Source: Leptospira soteropolitanensis
GTDB taxonomy: Bacteria > Spirochaetota > Leptospiria > Leptospirales > Leptospiraceae
NCBI RefSeq assembly: GCF_026151655.1
Contig: NZ_JAMQPN010000007.1
Span: 124,001-188,000 of the forward strand
Length of the DNA: 64,000 bases
Reading direction: 5' to 3'
Shown here one piece after another: positions 26,465 through 36,770 of this stretch (position 1 is the stretch's first letter; each line of letters opens with the position of its first letter). Under the pieces are notes generated by a model, which did not search any database, was not told the DNA's origin, and saw only the letters and a list, made by a program, of their open reading frames with translations. The translations under genes and the position numbers were made by a program.

Positions 26465-27330
26465 GTGGGAATTTCTCTATGAAGTGTGTATTCTGGATTT
26501 TGGTATTTCTTCTTGCGAATAGATTCAGATTCTTGGAGGACGTGTTTCCGAAAAGTAGAAAAGTCAGGGCCAAAGATGGAAATTTTTGAAAAATCCAAAG
26601 GCTTTGGTTCTCCTAAATAAGAAAAAACCTCTCGGACGAGATCTTTTGCCCAATCGCTCTCAGAAAAAAACTCTGGTAATGAGGTAAGAAATTCCTTGTG
26701 GCTTCTTTCTTTGCGATAATCAGGTTCTTCAGGAGGGTGGTGGAGGACTTCTGCCACTCGATTAATGAGAGTTTCTTCCAAAATCAATGTCCCATGTTGG
26801 ACAATACAATTTCGTTTGCGAAACTGTGCATTGCCGGAAATCTTTTTAAAGACCCCATTTTTTTCTAAAACTAAGTCGGATTTTCCCTTCGGAAAACATT
26901 GGATGTTTTGGCTTTTTAAAGATTTTGCCACAATGCCAAGAAGGATATCATACGAATCTTTGACTGGAAAAAGATCCTTTCTTTCCTCTAAGTTGAAATA
27001 GAGGGAATAATTGATGTTTCCAGAAAGTGAATGGAAGACGGTTCCCCCTCCAGATGCACGCCTAGCAATGTAACAAAAATTAGGTTTTGGTTTTTTGTGA
27101 AAACCAATAGTCCTGGCAACAGTTTCGTATTTTGTTACCACTTCTTCTTTGATGTTTCGAAATGGATTTTCGGAAAGACCTAATATGATCGAGTCTGGAT
27201 TTTTCCAAAGCCGAACCCCAGCTGTCATTCCTTCCGAAACTAATTTTAAGGCAATAGCCTCCTCGATCGCCAAATTATAATAAGGTGATCTGGGAGGGAT
27301 TTCTGGAAAATAGAATACTTTCGAATTCAC
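26461..27330 (-). CDS. lplA: Lipoate-protein ligase A family protein
   Basis: Member of the biotin/lipoate A/B protein ligase fold, which attaches lipoate (or octanoate) to lipoyl domains. Visible: [15 protein letters not shown], the nucleotide/lipoyl-binding [20 protein letters not shown], and the lysine block [13 protein letters not shown] followed by VQHGTLIL. Length (289) lacks the larger accessory domain of E. coli LplA, as in LipM/LipL-type or split ligases, so an octanoyltransferase role is possible. It overlaps the rhomboid gene and glyA by 4 bases each, indicating coupled translation. Confidence 0.87.
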   Translation of the reverse strand: MNSKVFYFPEIPPRSPYYNLAIEEAIALKLVSEGMTAGVRLWKNPDSIILGLSENPFRNIKEEVVTKYETVARTIGFHKKPKPNFCYIARRASGGGTVFHSLSGNINYSLYFNLEERKDLFPVKDSYDILLGIVAKSLKSQNIQCFPKGKSDLVLEKNGVFKKISGNAQFRKRNCIVQHGTLILEETLINRVAEVLHHPPEEPDYRKERSHKEFLTSLPEFFSESDWAKDLVREVFSYLGEPKPLDFSKISIFGPDFSTFRKHVLQESESIRKKKYQNPEYTLHREIPT

Positions 27331-28151
27331 TCGTTGAAGTATTTTTGCGATGCTTCGTTCAGAAATTTTCGTTCACTTCGAGAAAGGGAGTCCATTCCGT
27401 TTTTTGAAATTTTTTCCAAAAGCTCGTCTACCTTGGTTTTTGCATTTTCTCTTTTGGCCATTTCTTCCTGGTAACGCATAAACCTTCGTTTTTGCAAATA
27501 CCTGGAAAGAGACCAAGTGGGTAGAGAGTTCGCTTTTTTTCGCCAGCCTGTGTACACTTTCATTAAGAAGAAACCTCCCACGGCTCCCCCTAAGTGTGCA
27601 AAATGAGCTACTCTTTCCCCTTGCGCAAAAAGCACCATAAGCATGACAATCATCACAAAGTATTTCGCTCTCATGGGGAAGATGAGAAATACAAGGAGTT
27701 CTCGGTTCGGCCAAGTCATCGCATAGGCCACAAGAAGTCCATAAATGCTGGCACTGGCACCCACCACAAGACCTTGGGAATACCCTGCGAAATGGGCAAG
27801 AACGGTAAAGACACCACCGAGAAATGCTGTAAATAAATAGAATTTTAAAAAAGCACGTTCCCCCCAAGTTTCCGCAAGTTCTGAACCAAACATCCAAAGG
27901 CTCAGCATATTAAAAAGAATGTGTAAAAAACTTCCGTGGAGGAAGGCATAACTGAGGAGTTGCCATATCCACCCGCTAAAGACTAAGTCTGGGCTAAGTC
28001 CAAAATACAGTTCGACCAAGGGAGAATGGAAAGCCAATTTCGTCGCCATCTGCAAAAGAAAGAGAATTCCATTGATGATCATTAGTGTGCGTACAATGGG
28101 AACCATTGGTGGTCCAAATCGGAGTTCATATCCTGGGTAACGAGAGGCCAT
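27327..28151 (-). CDS. Rhomboid-family intramembrane serine protease
   Basis: A six-helix membrane protease that cleaves substrates within the membrane. I chose ATG 28151 (MASRYPGYELRFGPP); an upstream in-frame start at 28202 would overlap the divergent gene and adds an unrelated tail. Numbering from here, the catalytic Ser is Ser133 in GASASIYG and the His is His186 in HFAHLGG; HILFN (His77, Asn81) supplies the oxyanion residues. The usual GxSG is GASA, with Ala after the Ser. The C-terminal 70 residues form a charged cytoplasmic tail. It is the first gene of the lplA-glyA operon. Confidence 0.85.
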   Translation of the reverse strand: MASRYPGYELRFGPPMVPIVRTLMIINGILFLLQMATKLAFHSPLVELYFGLSPDLVFSGWIWQLLSYAFLHGSFLHILFNMLSLWMFGSELAETWGERAFLKFYLFTAFLGGVFTVLAHFAGYSQGLVVGASASIYGLLVAYAMTWPNRELLVFLIFPMRAKYFVMIVMLMVLFAQGERVAHFAHLGGAVGGFFLMKVYTGWRKKANSLPTWSLSRYLQKRRFMRYQEEMAKRENAKTKVDELLEKISKNGMDSLSRSERKFLNEASQKYFNE

Positions 28152-28170
28152 AAATTCAAGGTCGCAAATC

Positions 28171-29163
28171 TTGAGTGACAAGGAAAGTCGATTTCCTAGC
28201 ATCGAGGAAGTGATTGTGCAACTCTACGGAGTCCGCGGCTCCATAGCGAGCCCCCTCCGAAATCAAGACTACCGCAAAAAGATTATCGATATTCTGGACC
28301 TCTACAAACAATCGGGGTCTGGTGTTTCGGCGGATGAATTTTGGCAAGACCTCCCATACCATCTTAAATTTGTCACGGGATCTGACACCACTTGTGTTTC
28401 TGTTACGGACGATGAGGGGGAAGTCTATGTTTTGGACATGGGAACGGGGCTCCGGAATTTAGGGGATGAACTTGTCTCCGAATATCTCTCCCATAAATTA
28501 AAAAAGACGGTTTCTTTTTTTATCACTCACACCCACTGGGATCATATCCAGGGACTTCCTTTTTTTAAACCCATCTATTTTCCCGACTTTCTCCTCAATT
28601 TTTATTCTCCTTATTCGGATTTGGAGTCCAGACTCCAAAAACAACAAGAACCAGAATTTTTTCCTGTCCCTCTGGATGGAACAGGTTCTGCGAAAGATTT
28701 CAAACTATTCTTTCCTGGGGATGTTTTAGAGTTTGGTTCTGGGATGAAGGTGGAGTGTTATCCTTTGAAACATCCGGGTGGATCTTTTGCTTATAAATTC
28801 ACAAACCGGGCGGGAAAAATTTTTATTTTTGCTACAGATGCTGAGTTTACTGGGGCGGATATGGATTTAATCCATGAGTGTTACCCGTTCTTTGCGGAAG
28901 CGGATTTACTCATACTCGACACACAATACACGTTAGACGAATCGTTCTCTAAATTTGATTGGGGTCACACAGCCTATACTATGTCGGTTAACTGCGCTTC
29001 ATCCTGGAAGGTAAAAAATTTAGTTTTAACACACCATGAACCAAGTTATTCCGATGAAAAAATTTACGAAATTTATAATGATGCCAAGCTCCACAAACAA
29101 CAGTTGGGCGAAAAAAAATTAAAAATTCATTTAGCAAGGGAAGGGTTACGCTTCCATCTATAA
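28171..29163 (+). CDS. Metallo-beta-lactamase-fold hydrolase
   Basis: A cytoplasmic metallohydrolase with the zinc signature HTHWDH (His120, His122, Asp124, His125 counted from TTG 28171). Downstream ligands are likely in [20 protein letters not shown] and [10 protein letters not shown]. The opening [13 protein letters not shown] is the standard first strand of the GVRGS branch of this family, so translation may really begin at GTG 28216, which has GAGGAAG 5 bases before it; TTG 28171 has weaker AAGG. Members include phosphodiesterases and RNases Z-like enzymes; the substrate is unknown. An insert of about 40 residues between the first strand and SDTTCV is longer than usual. Confidence 0.82.
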   Translation: MSDKESRFPSIEEVIVQLYGVRGSIASPLRNQDYRKKIIDILDLYKQSGSGVSADEFWQDLPYHLKFVTGSDTTCVSVTDDEGEVYVLDMGTGLRNLGDELVSEYLSHKLKKTVSFFITHTHWDHIQGLPFFKPIYFPDFLLNFYSPYSDLESRLQKQQEPEFFPVPLDGTGSAKDFKLFFPGDVLEFGSGMKVECYPLKHPGGSFAYKFTNRAGKIFIFATDAEFTGADMDLIHECYPFFAEADLLILDTQYTLDESFSKFDWGHTAYTMSVNCASSWKVKNLVLTHHEPSYSDEKIYEIYNDAKLHKQQLGEKKLKIHLAREGLRFHL

Positions 29164-29167
29164 TACC

Positions 29168-31585
29168 ATGAACAAAGAAAAAACACTTCGAATCACGATC
29201 ACTACTTTCTTTACCATTGCACTTTTTGGCGGATTCTTTTTTGGATACATCCTTTCTGAGGTAAACAAAGGAAAGGAGTTGCAGAAGCTGGCTTCTTACC
29301 AACCTACCACTCCTACCAAACTTTACGATTCGAATGGCGTTTTATTTGCAGAACTTTATCGTCACAAACAAGAATTATTGAAATACAGTGACATCCCTCC
29401 CCATGTCATTCACGCTTTTTTATCCGTTGAGGATGATAACTTTTTCAATCACTTTGGAATCGATTTTTTAGCCATTGTTCGAGCCGCAATAAAAAACGTA
29501 TTTGCAGGAAGGATTGTGCAAGGTGGTTCTACGCTCACCCAGCAGTTAGCAAAAACAATCTTACAACAAAGGAAAAAAACTTTTGGTCGTAAGTTTTTAG
29601 AAGCTCTTCTTACATTACAGATTGAACAAGAGTATACAAAAGAAGAAATATTAGAAATCTATTTTAACTTAATTTATTTGGGGCATGGAACAACAGGCCT
29701 TTCTTCTGCGGCCAATGTTTATTTTCAAAAGGATGTTAGGGACTTAAACATTGCGGAAGCTGCTATGCTTGCAAGGCTTCCCAAAGCTCCGGTAACTTAT
29801 TCTCCGTTCAAAAACCCTAAGGAAGCAAAACAAGCTCATTTGGTAGTTCTAGGGCTAATGGCAAAAAATGGATTTATTCCTAAAGACCAAGTCCAAAAAA
29901 TCCACGATGAATTTTGGGAAAGGTATTGGCCCGTTGTCATCACTCAATCACCTTCGCGATCTACTTGGGGTGCAAAACTCAATAGAGCTCCTTATTTTAC
30001 AGAATGGGTGCGCCAAATCTTAGAAAAGGAACTTGGCGAAGAGGCATTATATACAGGCGGGCTAAGAGTTTATACAACTCTTGATGTCCGAAAACATGAG
30101 ATCGCCGAAGAAGAACTTAGAAAAGGACTGATTGAACAAGATAAATCTGCGTTTGGTGCTAATTTTCGTTATGCGGGAAGAGCTGACCGAGGACTTGTTT
30201 CTTTATACAATTTGTTTGGCTCGATTTTCCCGGTGGGAGTTCCTTACATCACTAGTTTGGATGATAGGCAAGTTTTTCGTCTTCATTTAGAAAAAGAAAT
30301 GGCACCAGCCTTAGAACTTTTGACCGACTTTACACCTTCTGAAAACGAAAGTGCGGCAGTCAAAGAGTTTCAAAGATCTTCTCTTGTATTTTCTTCCAAC
30401 TTACACGTGGAAGGTGCCATTGTCACGATTGACCACCAAACAGGTTATATCCAAACGATGGTAGGTGGTTCTAGGTTCTCACCTAAAAATCAGTTTAACC
30501 GAGCCATGCAAGCAAGACGCCAAACTGGTTCTGCCTTCAAACCATTTGTTTATGCCGCAGCCATTCAAAATAGGGCAGTAGGATCCGGTACTGGAATCAT
30601 GGATGCTCCTCTCACGACAATTACCGAAGAAGGGGAAGGATATTCTCCCCAAGATATTTCCGGCGATTTTAGGGGAATGGTTCCACTTTCTCGTGCCTTA
30701 TCCTTATCATTAAATATTGTTTCAGTTCAGGTGCTAATGAGAACAGGAACAGATGCCGTCATCGACTTTGCCTCTAAAGTGACAAAGGCTAATAAAGCAA
30801 GATTTCCTACGGGACCTGCTCTGGCTCTTGGTGTGGCTGAACTCACTCCTTATGAAATGGCTCTTGGTTATTCCATTTTAGCCAATAAAGGTAAAGATGT
30901 AATTCCTTTTAGTGTTCGTTATGTTCTCAACCAAAGTGGAACCGTTGTTTATAATAAAGAAAAAGAAGTGCAAGAGACTCTTGCCGAAGAAGCCAAAAAC
31001 GGTACGATCCAAATCATCCCTGAAGCCACAGCTTATATCATTAAACAAATGTTAATTGGTGTTGCTATGGGGGGAACTCCTACCCAAGCCCTTCGTGCCG
31101 CAGACAAAGGAAATTATAAGGGAGAGTCCGGTGGAAAAACAGGTTCTACTTCCTCTTATACCAATGTTTGGTACGCAGGTTTTGATCCCAAATATACATC
31201 CGTTGTATGGATGGGATTTGATAAATCCTCTCTTTCTTTAGGAAAAGGTGTTACTGCCGCTGGTGTGGCTGCACCGATTTGGGGTAAGATGTATTCTCGT
31301 TGGTACAATGAGGGTCCTTATCCCGTATTTTATCCAAATGGAAAGGCAGAAGAGATTCCAGCTGACGTAGTCAAGGGGGCCACTTGTGCTTTTAATGGTC
31401 TGAGTCCTGGACCGAACTGTCCTTTGACTGGGAACTTATTTTTAAAACCGATTACGATTGCAGGTCGCACCTTGGCAGTTCCTGGTGGTAGGCAGTGTGA
31501 TGGGGATCGAGACCACTACCGTTCTATGGATCTTAATGACTTTCTCCAAAGAGAACTCGAAATATCAGATGAGGAATTAAAATAG
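29168..31585 (+). CDS. Class A penicillin-binding protein (PBP1A type)
   Basis: A bifunctional peptidoglycan synthase of 805 residues anchored by one N-terminal helix (about residues 10-30). The GT51 glycosyltransferase domain has [13 protein letters not shown] with catalytic Glu88, then [11 protein letters not shown]. The transpeptidase domain has Ser455 in TGSAFK, SLN at 514-516 and KTG at 657-659. A segment of roughly 150 residues between the two domains forms the usual linker/OB-like part. The C-terminus has Cys pairs ([16 protein letters not shown]) that may form a disulphide in the periplasm. It starts 4 bases after the metallohydrolase stop, so they may be co-transcribed. Confidence 0.95.
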   Translation: MNKEKTLRITITTFFTIALFGGFFFGYILSEVNKGKELQKLASYQPTTPTKLYDSNGVLFAELYRHKQELLKYSDIPPHVIHAFLSVEDDNFFNHFGIDFLAIVRAAIKNVFAGRIVQGGSTLTQQLAKTILQQRKKTFGRKFLEALLTLQIEQEYTKEEILEIYFNLIYLGHGTTGLSSAANVYFQKDVRDLNIAEAAMLARLPKAPVTYSPFKNPKEAKQAHLVVLGLMAKNGFIPKDQVQKIHDEFWERYWPVVITQSPSRSTWGAKLNRAPYFTEWVRQILEKELGEEALYTGGLRVYTTLDVRKHEIAEEELRKGLIEQDKSAFGANFRYAGRADRGLVSLYNLFGSIFPVGVPYITSLDDRQVFRLHLEKEMAPALELLTDFTPSENESAAVKEFQRSSLVFSSNLHVEGAIVTIDHQTGYIQTMVGGSRFSPKNQFNRAMQARRQTGSAFKPFVYAAAIQNRAVGSGTGIMDAPLTTITEEGEGYSPQDISGDFRGMVPLSRALSLSLNIVSVQVLMRTGTDAVIDFASKVTKANKARFPTGPALALGVAELTPYEMALGYSILANKGKDVIPFSVRYVLNQSGTVVYNKEKEVQETLAEEAKNGTIQIIPEATAYIIKQMLIGVAMGGTPTQALRAADKGNYKGESGGKTGSTSSYTNVWYAGFDPKYTSVVWMGFDKSSLSLGKGVTAAGVAAPIWGKMYSRWYNEGPYPVFYPNGKAEEIPADVVKGATCAFNGLSPGPNCPLTGNLFLKPITIAGRTLAVPGGRQCDGDRDHYRSMDLNDFLQRELEISDEELK

Positions 31586-31916
31586 TTTTTTTACCTCTTA
31601 ATTGGTTCTAAAATCCTCCTCTCAAAAGAAACCACTGAGTGGAGGGTTGGTCTCTCTTCTTTTTGCAAAACACCCAAATTCCTAAGCTTTGATACTTCTC
31701 TGCCTTGTTTGCAGAGATTTTACGAATTTTCTTACGGCCATCCTAATATCTTTAGGCAATTTATTTCCAAATCGACATTTTGCGTAATTTTTAAGCAAAA
31801 TTCTGTTTCCTTTTTGCGAACAAAGCCTCTCACTTGCCAATCTTTGCCCTTTTAGACCGTCACCAGCTTGGCACGATAGTTGCATTAATGTAAGAGAACA
31901 TTGGTTCGGAGGGAAT
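31586..31916. other. Intergenic stretch after the PBP gene
   Basis: No convincing gene. A T7 run follows the PBP stop at once, and CCACTGAGTGG near 31632 is a small hairpin, so transcription may end here. The right part should contain the promoter of the next gene: TTGGCA and TAATGT are present near 31868-31893 but their spacing is too short to call a promoter. A leftward open frame from 32041 to 31682 has no family features. Confidence 0.4.
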
Positions 31917-32357
31917 ATGAAAAAGACAATTCTAACCATTCTAGTTTTGGCACTTACGGCTTCAATTTCAGCTGGAGAGTCTTCTTTTATGAACGAAGAC
32001 TTAGATTCCCTCATCAACCAATACGACAAAGAAACTCTCACTGTTATTTCTAACGAACTAGTAAAACTTGCTAGTGAAGAAGAAGGAATGGGAGAGTATG
32101 ATTTAGCTTCTGGCCATTATACTCGTGCGATTAAAATTAGAGAAGCGATTGGAATGAGTGAACACAAAAGTTTTGCTTCGATCCAATACCTTGCCAGTCT
32201 TGCACATTCTAAAGCAGGGAATTTCTGTGAGGCTTCCAGTTTTGCAAAAAAAGCAAGCGAAGGGTTTCGTCACCACGGGATTTCTAAATTTGAACATAAA
32301 GCAAACATAGAACAAAAAGAATACGCTCGTGCTTGTGCGGTTGTAGCTTTTAAATAA
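31917..32357 (+). CDS. Small exported TPR-like protein
   Basis: 146 residues with a clear signal peptide (MKKTILTILVLALTASISAG) and a very good ribosome site, GGAGG ending about 5 bases before the ATG. The mature part is helical; the stretch GEYDLASGHYTRAIKIREAIG followed by YLASLAHSKAGNFCEASSFAKKA fits two tetratricopeptide-like helix pairs, so a protein-protein contact role in the periplasm is plausible. No closer family is recognised. It appears to be transcribed alone. Confidence 0.7.
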   Translation: MKKTILTILVLALTASISAGESSFMNEDLDSLINQYDKETLTVISNELVKLASEEEGMGEYDLASGHYTRAIKIREAIGMSEHKSFASIQYLASLAHSKAGNFCEASSFAKKASEGFRHHGISKFEHKANIEQKEYARACAVVAFK

Positions 32358-32413
32358 AACCTATGTAATGATTCTTTCTAGAGATGGTTACCCTTTTTTG
32401 ATTCTTCTTCGAA

Positions 32414-33145
32414 TCAATCCAACTTCACGTGGTTGTACACGTGGGGTTGGAATTCTTTTTTTCCATATTTTAATCTAGCGATTTCGAACAAACTTGATTT
32501 GGTATAGGGAAGATCTGATTCCCAAGCAATTCCAAAGTTAGCTTCTTTGTATCCCGATTCATATTGTAGTGGGTAAAGAGATTTCCCATCATAATAATAC
32601 AACAACCGATGGTCTGTAGAATGTTTATTGTCGGAAACTTTGGTAGAACAAGGAAAAGCGAAAGACCAATCTTTTCTTTGACTAGTGGGTTTCTTTTTTT
32701 CCGTGGAACTACATTTTGATTCCGTGATGGAATTTGTTTTTAGTAAAACCCAATCTCCCGACTTTTCAAAGTTTCCTATCCCCACTTTTTTATGGAATTC
32801 GGAATGGTCTTCATAGACTTTCCACTCGATCCAAGTTTTGATAAAGAAAGAGTCGGGTTGTAATTCAATCTCTTCTCTCCAATACAACTGGAACTGTTTG
32901 GAACCAAATGCAGATTTTTTTTCAGTTGGTCGAATGTAGTTTCCCCATTTGATTTTCTGGTCTCTTGGGTAGTCAGGGGGAATAGACCTGATCCATTCCA
33001 TCTTCGGCATACATTGTATATGGAGGAGGAGTAAAAAAACGGAAAGAATACATATGAAACTTTCCGTCTTACGGTAGTTTGGTCTCCTTTTTCGAAGGGA
33101 GGATTTAGAATTGGAAGTAGATAAAATCTTGTCCACCGTCTCCAA
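32414..33145 (-). CDS. Membrane-anchored or lipoprotein-like protein of unknown function
   Basis: 243 residues. The N-terminus is long and basic (about 28 residues), then a hydrophobic stretch ends LLLLHIQC with Cys45, a possible lipobox although Gln before Cys is unusual. No in-frame ATG, GTG or TTG lies nearer the hydrophobic stretch, so ATG 33145 is kept. The rest is Trp/Tyr/Lys-rich and resembles no family I know. The gene overlaps the upstream MBOAT gene by 41 bases in another frame. In other bacteria MBOAT acyltransferases work with an exported partner (AlgJ/AlgX, DltD), but this protein shows no SGNH motif. Confidence 0.6.
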   Translation of the reverse strand: METVDKILSTSNSKSSLRKRRPNYRKTESFICILSVFLLLLHIQCMPKMEWIRSIPPDYPRDQKIKWGNYIRPTEKKSAFGSKQFQLYWREEIELQPDSFFIKTWIEWKVYEDHSEFHKKVGIGNFEKSGDWVLLKTNSITESKCSSTEKKKPTSQRKDWSFAFPCSTKVSDNKHSTDHRLLYYYDGKSLYPLQYESGYKEANFGIAWESDLPYTKSSLFEIARLKYGKKEFQPHVYNHVKLD

Positions 33146-34532
33146 AAATTCCCAGTAATAACAAGATGACTACTGATAGAAAAGGAAGCAGGATATTTTG
33201 GTAAGGTTTTAATTTTTCATACACAAAGTTGGAATGTTGGAACCAGTTAAACATGAGTCCCAAGGCAATGAAAGTAGGAAGTTCATCGACGCGACTTAAG
33301 GTTTCTCCGGTATTTCGAAATGTCAAAACACCTTTAAAAATTTCAAAGGCTACATTCATCGATTCTTCACCTCTTGCCGCAGCTCGGAAAAAAACACCGG
33401 AAAAGGAAAAGGTGATAAAGATCACTACCGTACGTATGATTCCTACAAAAGGAATGGAATCGGGTAAAAATTTCTTTTTCCCTCTGCCCAGGTACAAGGA
33501 CCTTTCAATCCAAATGAGCGCCCCTAAATAGGCTCCCCAAAAAACAAAGGCCCAATTGGCACCATGCCAAAGTCCACCAAGGCACATCGTGATGAAAGAG
33601 TTTACGTTGGAGCGAAAAATGGTACCTTTACTTCCACCCAGTGGGATATAAATATAATCTCTTAACCAAGAAGACAATGTGATATGCCATCTAGACCAAA
33701 GTTCGCGGAAGGATTGGGAAAAAAATGGTCCTTGGAAGTTTTCGGGAATTTCGTATCCTAATAAGTTGGCAGAACCCCGGGCCATATCGGTGTATCCAGA
33801 AAAGTCACAATACACTTGTACGGCGAAAGCAAGCACACTAAAAAAGATAGAGAAACTATCAAATTTAGCCGGATCCATATAAATAGGAGAAATGATTGGT
33901 GCTATATTTTCTGCAATGATTACCTTTTTGAAAAGACCACCGATGATCAGAAATAATCCTTTTTTCATTCGGTCTGAATCAATTGTGGGATGATCTAACT
34001 GCGGAAGGAAATCCTGAGACCGCATGATGGGACCTGCAATCAACTGTGGGAAAAACAAAATGAATAAAAAATAATCCAAAGCGGACATTCTTTTTTCGAT
34101 GATCCCCCGATGGATATCCACTTGCACCGCAATGATCTGAAAGGTATAAAAACTAATGGCGAGAGGTAAAAATATACTCCAAGAACCTGCGATTTCTTTA
34201 AAAGATGGATAACCAGTTAAGGAAAATAAGGAACCAGTGATAAAGTAAAAGTATTTAAAAAAGCCTAAATTGACTAGGTTTAAAGCGACTATGCTAAATA
34301 GCAGATGGTTGTATTTTTCACCTTTGTCTTTTTTGCGAAAGATCCATTCGCTAAACCCATAATTGACTAAAATAACGAGTAAAAAATGAAACAAAAATGG
34401 AAAACTGAAATAAGCGTAGAAAATTAAGGAAGAGATAACCAGTAATGGTTTTCTTCCTTTTTGTGGAATATTCCAGTAAATTAAATACGTGAAAGCAAAA
34501 AGTAATAAATAAGGAATAGAGTTAAATAACAT
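33105..34532 (-). CDS. MBOAT-family O-acyltransferase (AlgI-like)
   Basis: A polytopic membrane enzyme of 475 residues that passes acyl groups, usually acetyl, across the membrane onto an extracellular glycan or other acceptor. The family hallmarks are in order: QLIAGPIMR, FCDFSGYTDMARGSANLLGY, FRELWSRWHITLSSWLRDYIYIPLGGS and the catalytic His in LGGLWHGANWAF. It lies between sppA and the small anchored protein on the same strand. Acceptor unknown; LPS or another surface polysaccharide is likely in this organism. Confidence 0.9.
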   Translation of the reverse strand: MLFNSIPYLLLFAFTYLIYWNIPQKGRKPLLVISSLIFYAYFSFPFLFHFLLVILVNYGFSEWIFRKKDKGEKYNHLLFSIVALNLVNLGFFKYFYFITGSLFSLTGYPSFKEIAGSWSIFLPLAISFYTFQIIAVQVDIHRGIIEKRMSALDYFLFILFFPQLIAGPIMRSQDFLPQLDHPTIDSDRMKKGLFLIIGGLFKKVIIAENIAPIISPIYMDPAKFDSFSIFFSVLAFAVQVYCDFSGYTDMARGSANLLGYEIPENFQGPFFSQSFRELWSRWHITLSSWLRDYIYIPLGGSKGTIFRSNVNSFITMCLGGLWHGANWAFVFWGAYLGALIWIERSLYLGRGKKKFLPDSIPFVGIIRTVVIFITFSFSGVFFRAAARGEESMNVAFEIFKGVLTFRNTGETLSRVDELPTFIALGLMFNWFQHSNFVYEKLKPYQNILLPFLSVVILLLLGIFGDGGQDFIYFQF

Positions 34533-34552
34533 TGATTAGTTGGCCTTGAAAA

Positions 34553-35551
34553 TTATAGTTCCCAAAGATAAAGGAATTTCGCGTTGTTTCCAATTCCTAA
34601 GATTCTATCAGCAATGCCTAATGAAAAAGGATTTTTGTTTCCTTCTGTAGCTTGGTAGATGTTATCTACTCGGCCTTTTCCTCTTTGGTAAGTGATGACA
34701 CGAGGATTGCCTGAACGATTCCCTTGGAATTTTGGGTGTTGCATCATTTGGTAAACAAAATCATCAAAGTATCCGATGAAATCAATCATCCCTTCTTTTT
34801 TGGCTTGTTCAGCAGTGAATATTCTTCCGTCGCAAATTTCTCGCAGGCGCGTTTCTCCAACATTGGGTCTTCCTTTTTTTACAATGTCAAAAAATCGACC
34901 ATATAAACTATCTATGATGGATTGAAGGATTTTTCTTTGTTCCGCAGTCATTTCTGTCGTCGGAGAACCAAGTGCTTTGTTTGGACCAGAAGTAAAAGAT
35001 TGGTCTTTCACTCCAATTTTATCCAAACCTTCTTTTACATTGATCCCAGACATGATGACTCCCACTGAACCTGTAACAGTTGTTGGGTGAGCTCCAATGG
35101 CATCGGTTGCCATTGCAATGTAGTAGGCACCACTTGCTGCCGTATCCATAAATCCTGCAAATACGGGAATGGATTTTCTATTTTTAAATTTCAATACTTC
35201 TTGGTAGATAATGTCACTGGCAGTGACCGTTCCGCCAGGTGAGTTGATTTTTAAAATCACACCTTTTACGTCAGGATCTCGTTCCGCGTATTTTAAGGAT
35301 TCTTTGACTCGAGCGACCATCGATTCTGTGGGTGGACCAAAAAAGGAATCTTTGGATTCATCAGAAATCATTCCTTCAATGGAGATGATGACGATTTTTT
35401 CTTGATCCCTTCCGGCAATGAGTTTCTCTTCGAAATCAGCCTTGCCACTTTGCGGTAACAGGTTCATAGTGTTCCCAATGAGACAAGATTCGGCAAAAAG
35501 AACCGAAAGCAGAACGACACAAACGAAAAGAAAAGACTTTCTAAAAGGCAT
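34553..35551 (-). CDS. sppA: Signal peptide peptidase SppA, 36K type
   Basis: A membrane-bound serine protease of the SppA/S49 family that degrades released signal peptides. I use ATG 35551, preceded by AAAGG; it gives MPFRKSFLFVCVV and a hydrophobic segment ending LFAESC, so the N-terminus may be lipid-modified at Cys23 rather than a plain anchor. The catalytic Ser is in DTAASGAYYIA and the Lys probably in TSGPNKALGSP; INSPGGTVTASD and GSVGVI are other family blocks. Length fits the short (single-domain) form, which works as an oligomer. It is the first gene before the MBOAT gene, 20 bases apart. Confidence 0.9.
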   Translation of the reverse strand: MPFRKSFLFVCVVLLSVLFAESCLIGNTMNLLPQSGKADFEEKLIAGRDQEKIVIISIEGMISDESKDSFFGPPTESMVARVKESLKYAERDPDVKGVILKINSPGGTVTASDIIYQEVLKFKNRKSIPVFAGFMDTAASGAYYIAMATDAIGAHPTTVTGSVGVIMSGINVKEGLDKIGVKDQSFTSGPNKALGSPTTEMTAEQRKILQSIIDSLYGRFFDIVKKGRPNVGETRLREICDGRIFTAEQAKKEGMIDFIGYFDDFVYQMMQHPKFQGNRSGNPRVITYQRGKGRVDNIYQATEGNKNPFSLGIADRILGIGNNAKFLYLWEL

Positions 35552-35606
35552 ACAAACCTTTCTAAGATCGCAAACTATGACTTCAATCATTTTTGGGAGA
35601 TAAATC

Positions 35607-36503
35607 TTGTATCAATTGAAAACAAAACGGTCTTGTTTTGAAATCCACCCGACGGGTGGTGGCCAATGGCTCAGTTTATCTCTCCAATCGCCAGTGGATG
35701 GGAAATCTGTTTCTGTCGTTTCTGGTCATAAGGCCCCAGACCCATTTTTTGCTTCCGGTTCCTTTTTGATGTTCCCTTGGGTCAATCGGTTGGAACCAAA
35801 CCCCTGGGCTAGGGAACCATTTTATCCGAGTACCCATTGGCTGACAGATGGGAATGGAATTCCCTTACATGGACTTTTCCACAACCTTCCAAGACAATTA
35901 GTCAAAGAGGAGATAAGCGAAAAAGAATCCTACGCCGAGTTTGCAATAGAAATTCCCGCCTCTTGGAAAGGAACATTGATTTCGAAAATCCATGTAAAAG
36001 AATGTTACAGGCTTTTTCCCTCAGAGTTAAAAGTCATTTATCGATTAACCAACGAATCCGATTCCGAATTTCCTTTTGCATTGGGAATCCATCCTTATTT
36101 TCGTTGGAACGAAGATGAATCTATCGATGATCTTTTTTTATTTGGTTCTGGTTTTTATAAAGTAAAACTGGGCGATTATCTTTTACCAGAAAAAATCCAG
36201 AAAGAAGATATCCTACTGAACGCAGAGGAAACGCTTGCGGGAAAAAATTTAGATGATCTTTATTTTGCCATTGAGGGAACCAATTCCTATATCGGGCTTT
36301 TTTCTATGAATAAAAAAGAAAAACTCATCATTCAAGGTGGTGAATTTTATCAAGTGTATACTCCACAAGATCGACGATCTATAGCAATAGAACCTATGAC
36401 GGGAACAGGGAATTTTTTACACTTCCCTGGTGGTAATCCTAAAACCATTTCACCTAAAACGGAAAAACAGATAGAATTCTCCATTCGTTTGGATCATTTT
36501 TAA
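35607..36503 (+). CDS. Aldose 1-epimerase-like protein
   Basis: 298 residues with the beta-sandwich pattern of galactose mutarotase/glucose-6-phosphate epimerase-like proteins. Visible blocks are FPWVNRLEPNPW, HGLFHN (catalytic-type His), ALGIHPYFRW (second His) and a late IAIEPMTGTGNFLHFPGGN containing the probable catalytic Glu. These enzymes interconvert sugar anomers in the cytoplasm. The TTG start is supported by GGGAGA 6 bases upstream. It is transcribed divergently from sppA. Confidence 0.8.
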   Translation: MYQLKTKRSCFEIHPTGGGQWLSLSLQSPVDGKSVSVVSGHKAPDPFFASGSFLMFPWVNRLEPNPWAREPFYPSTHWLTDGNGIPLHGLFHNLPRQLVKEEISEKESYAEFAIEIPASWKGTLISKIHVKECYRLFPSELKVIYRLTNESDSEFPFALGIHPYFRWNEDESIDDLFLFGSGFYKVKLGDYLLPEKIQKEDILLNAEETLAGKNLDDLYFAIEGTNSYIGLFSMNKKEKLIIQGGEFYQVYTPQDRRSIAIEPMTGTGNFLHFPGGNPKTISPKTEKQIEFSIRLDHF

Positions 36504-36560
36504 AAAAATACAATCTCTTTATCGAACAAACTGTCTAACACCAGAGAGGTTAGATAAAAA

Positions 36561-36770
36561 ATGTCAGATGCACTAGTGAATACATGCAAACAAATCAGTA
36601 AAAATCTGTTAGAGATTAAATATTTCGCTGAAAAGAAAAACACTAGCCGAACCTCTGTTTACCGAGCATTACAAGATAAAAAAATCAATGAAGTTGTTAT
36701 TGGTAAAAACTCACGTTTTATCATCTTGGATGATTTTGCGAAGAAGTGGAAACCGGGTAGACAGTCCTAA
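36561..36770 (+). CDS. Small helix-turn-helix protein, excisionase-like
   Basis: A 69-residue basic protein. KYFAEKKNTSRTSVYRALQDKKINEVVIGKNSRF has the layout of a short winged or MerR/excisionase-type helix-turn-helix followed by a beta-hairpin, so it probably binds DNA. No phage or integrase gene is nearby. It follows the epimerase gene by 57 bases with GAGAGGT in between, and its last 50 bases overlap the convergent gene. Its role is not known. Confidence 0.6.
   Translation: MSDALVNTCKQISKNLLEIKYFAEKKNTSRTSVYRALQDKKINEVVIGKNSRFIILDDFAKKWKPGRQS

Noticed and set aside
31632..31645. CCACTGAGTGG as a terminator of the PBP gene
   Set aside because: Five-base stem and no T-run directly after it; noted only as part of the intergenic description.
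31682..32041. Leftward 119-residue open frame
   Set aside because: It overlaps the 5' part of a gene with a strong ribosome site and signal peptide, has unusual composition and no family features.
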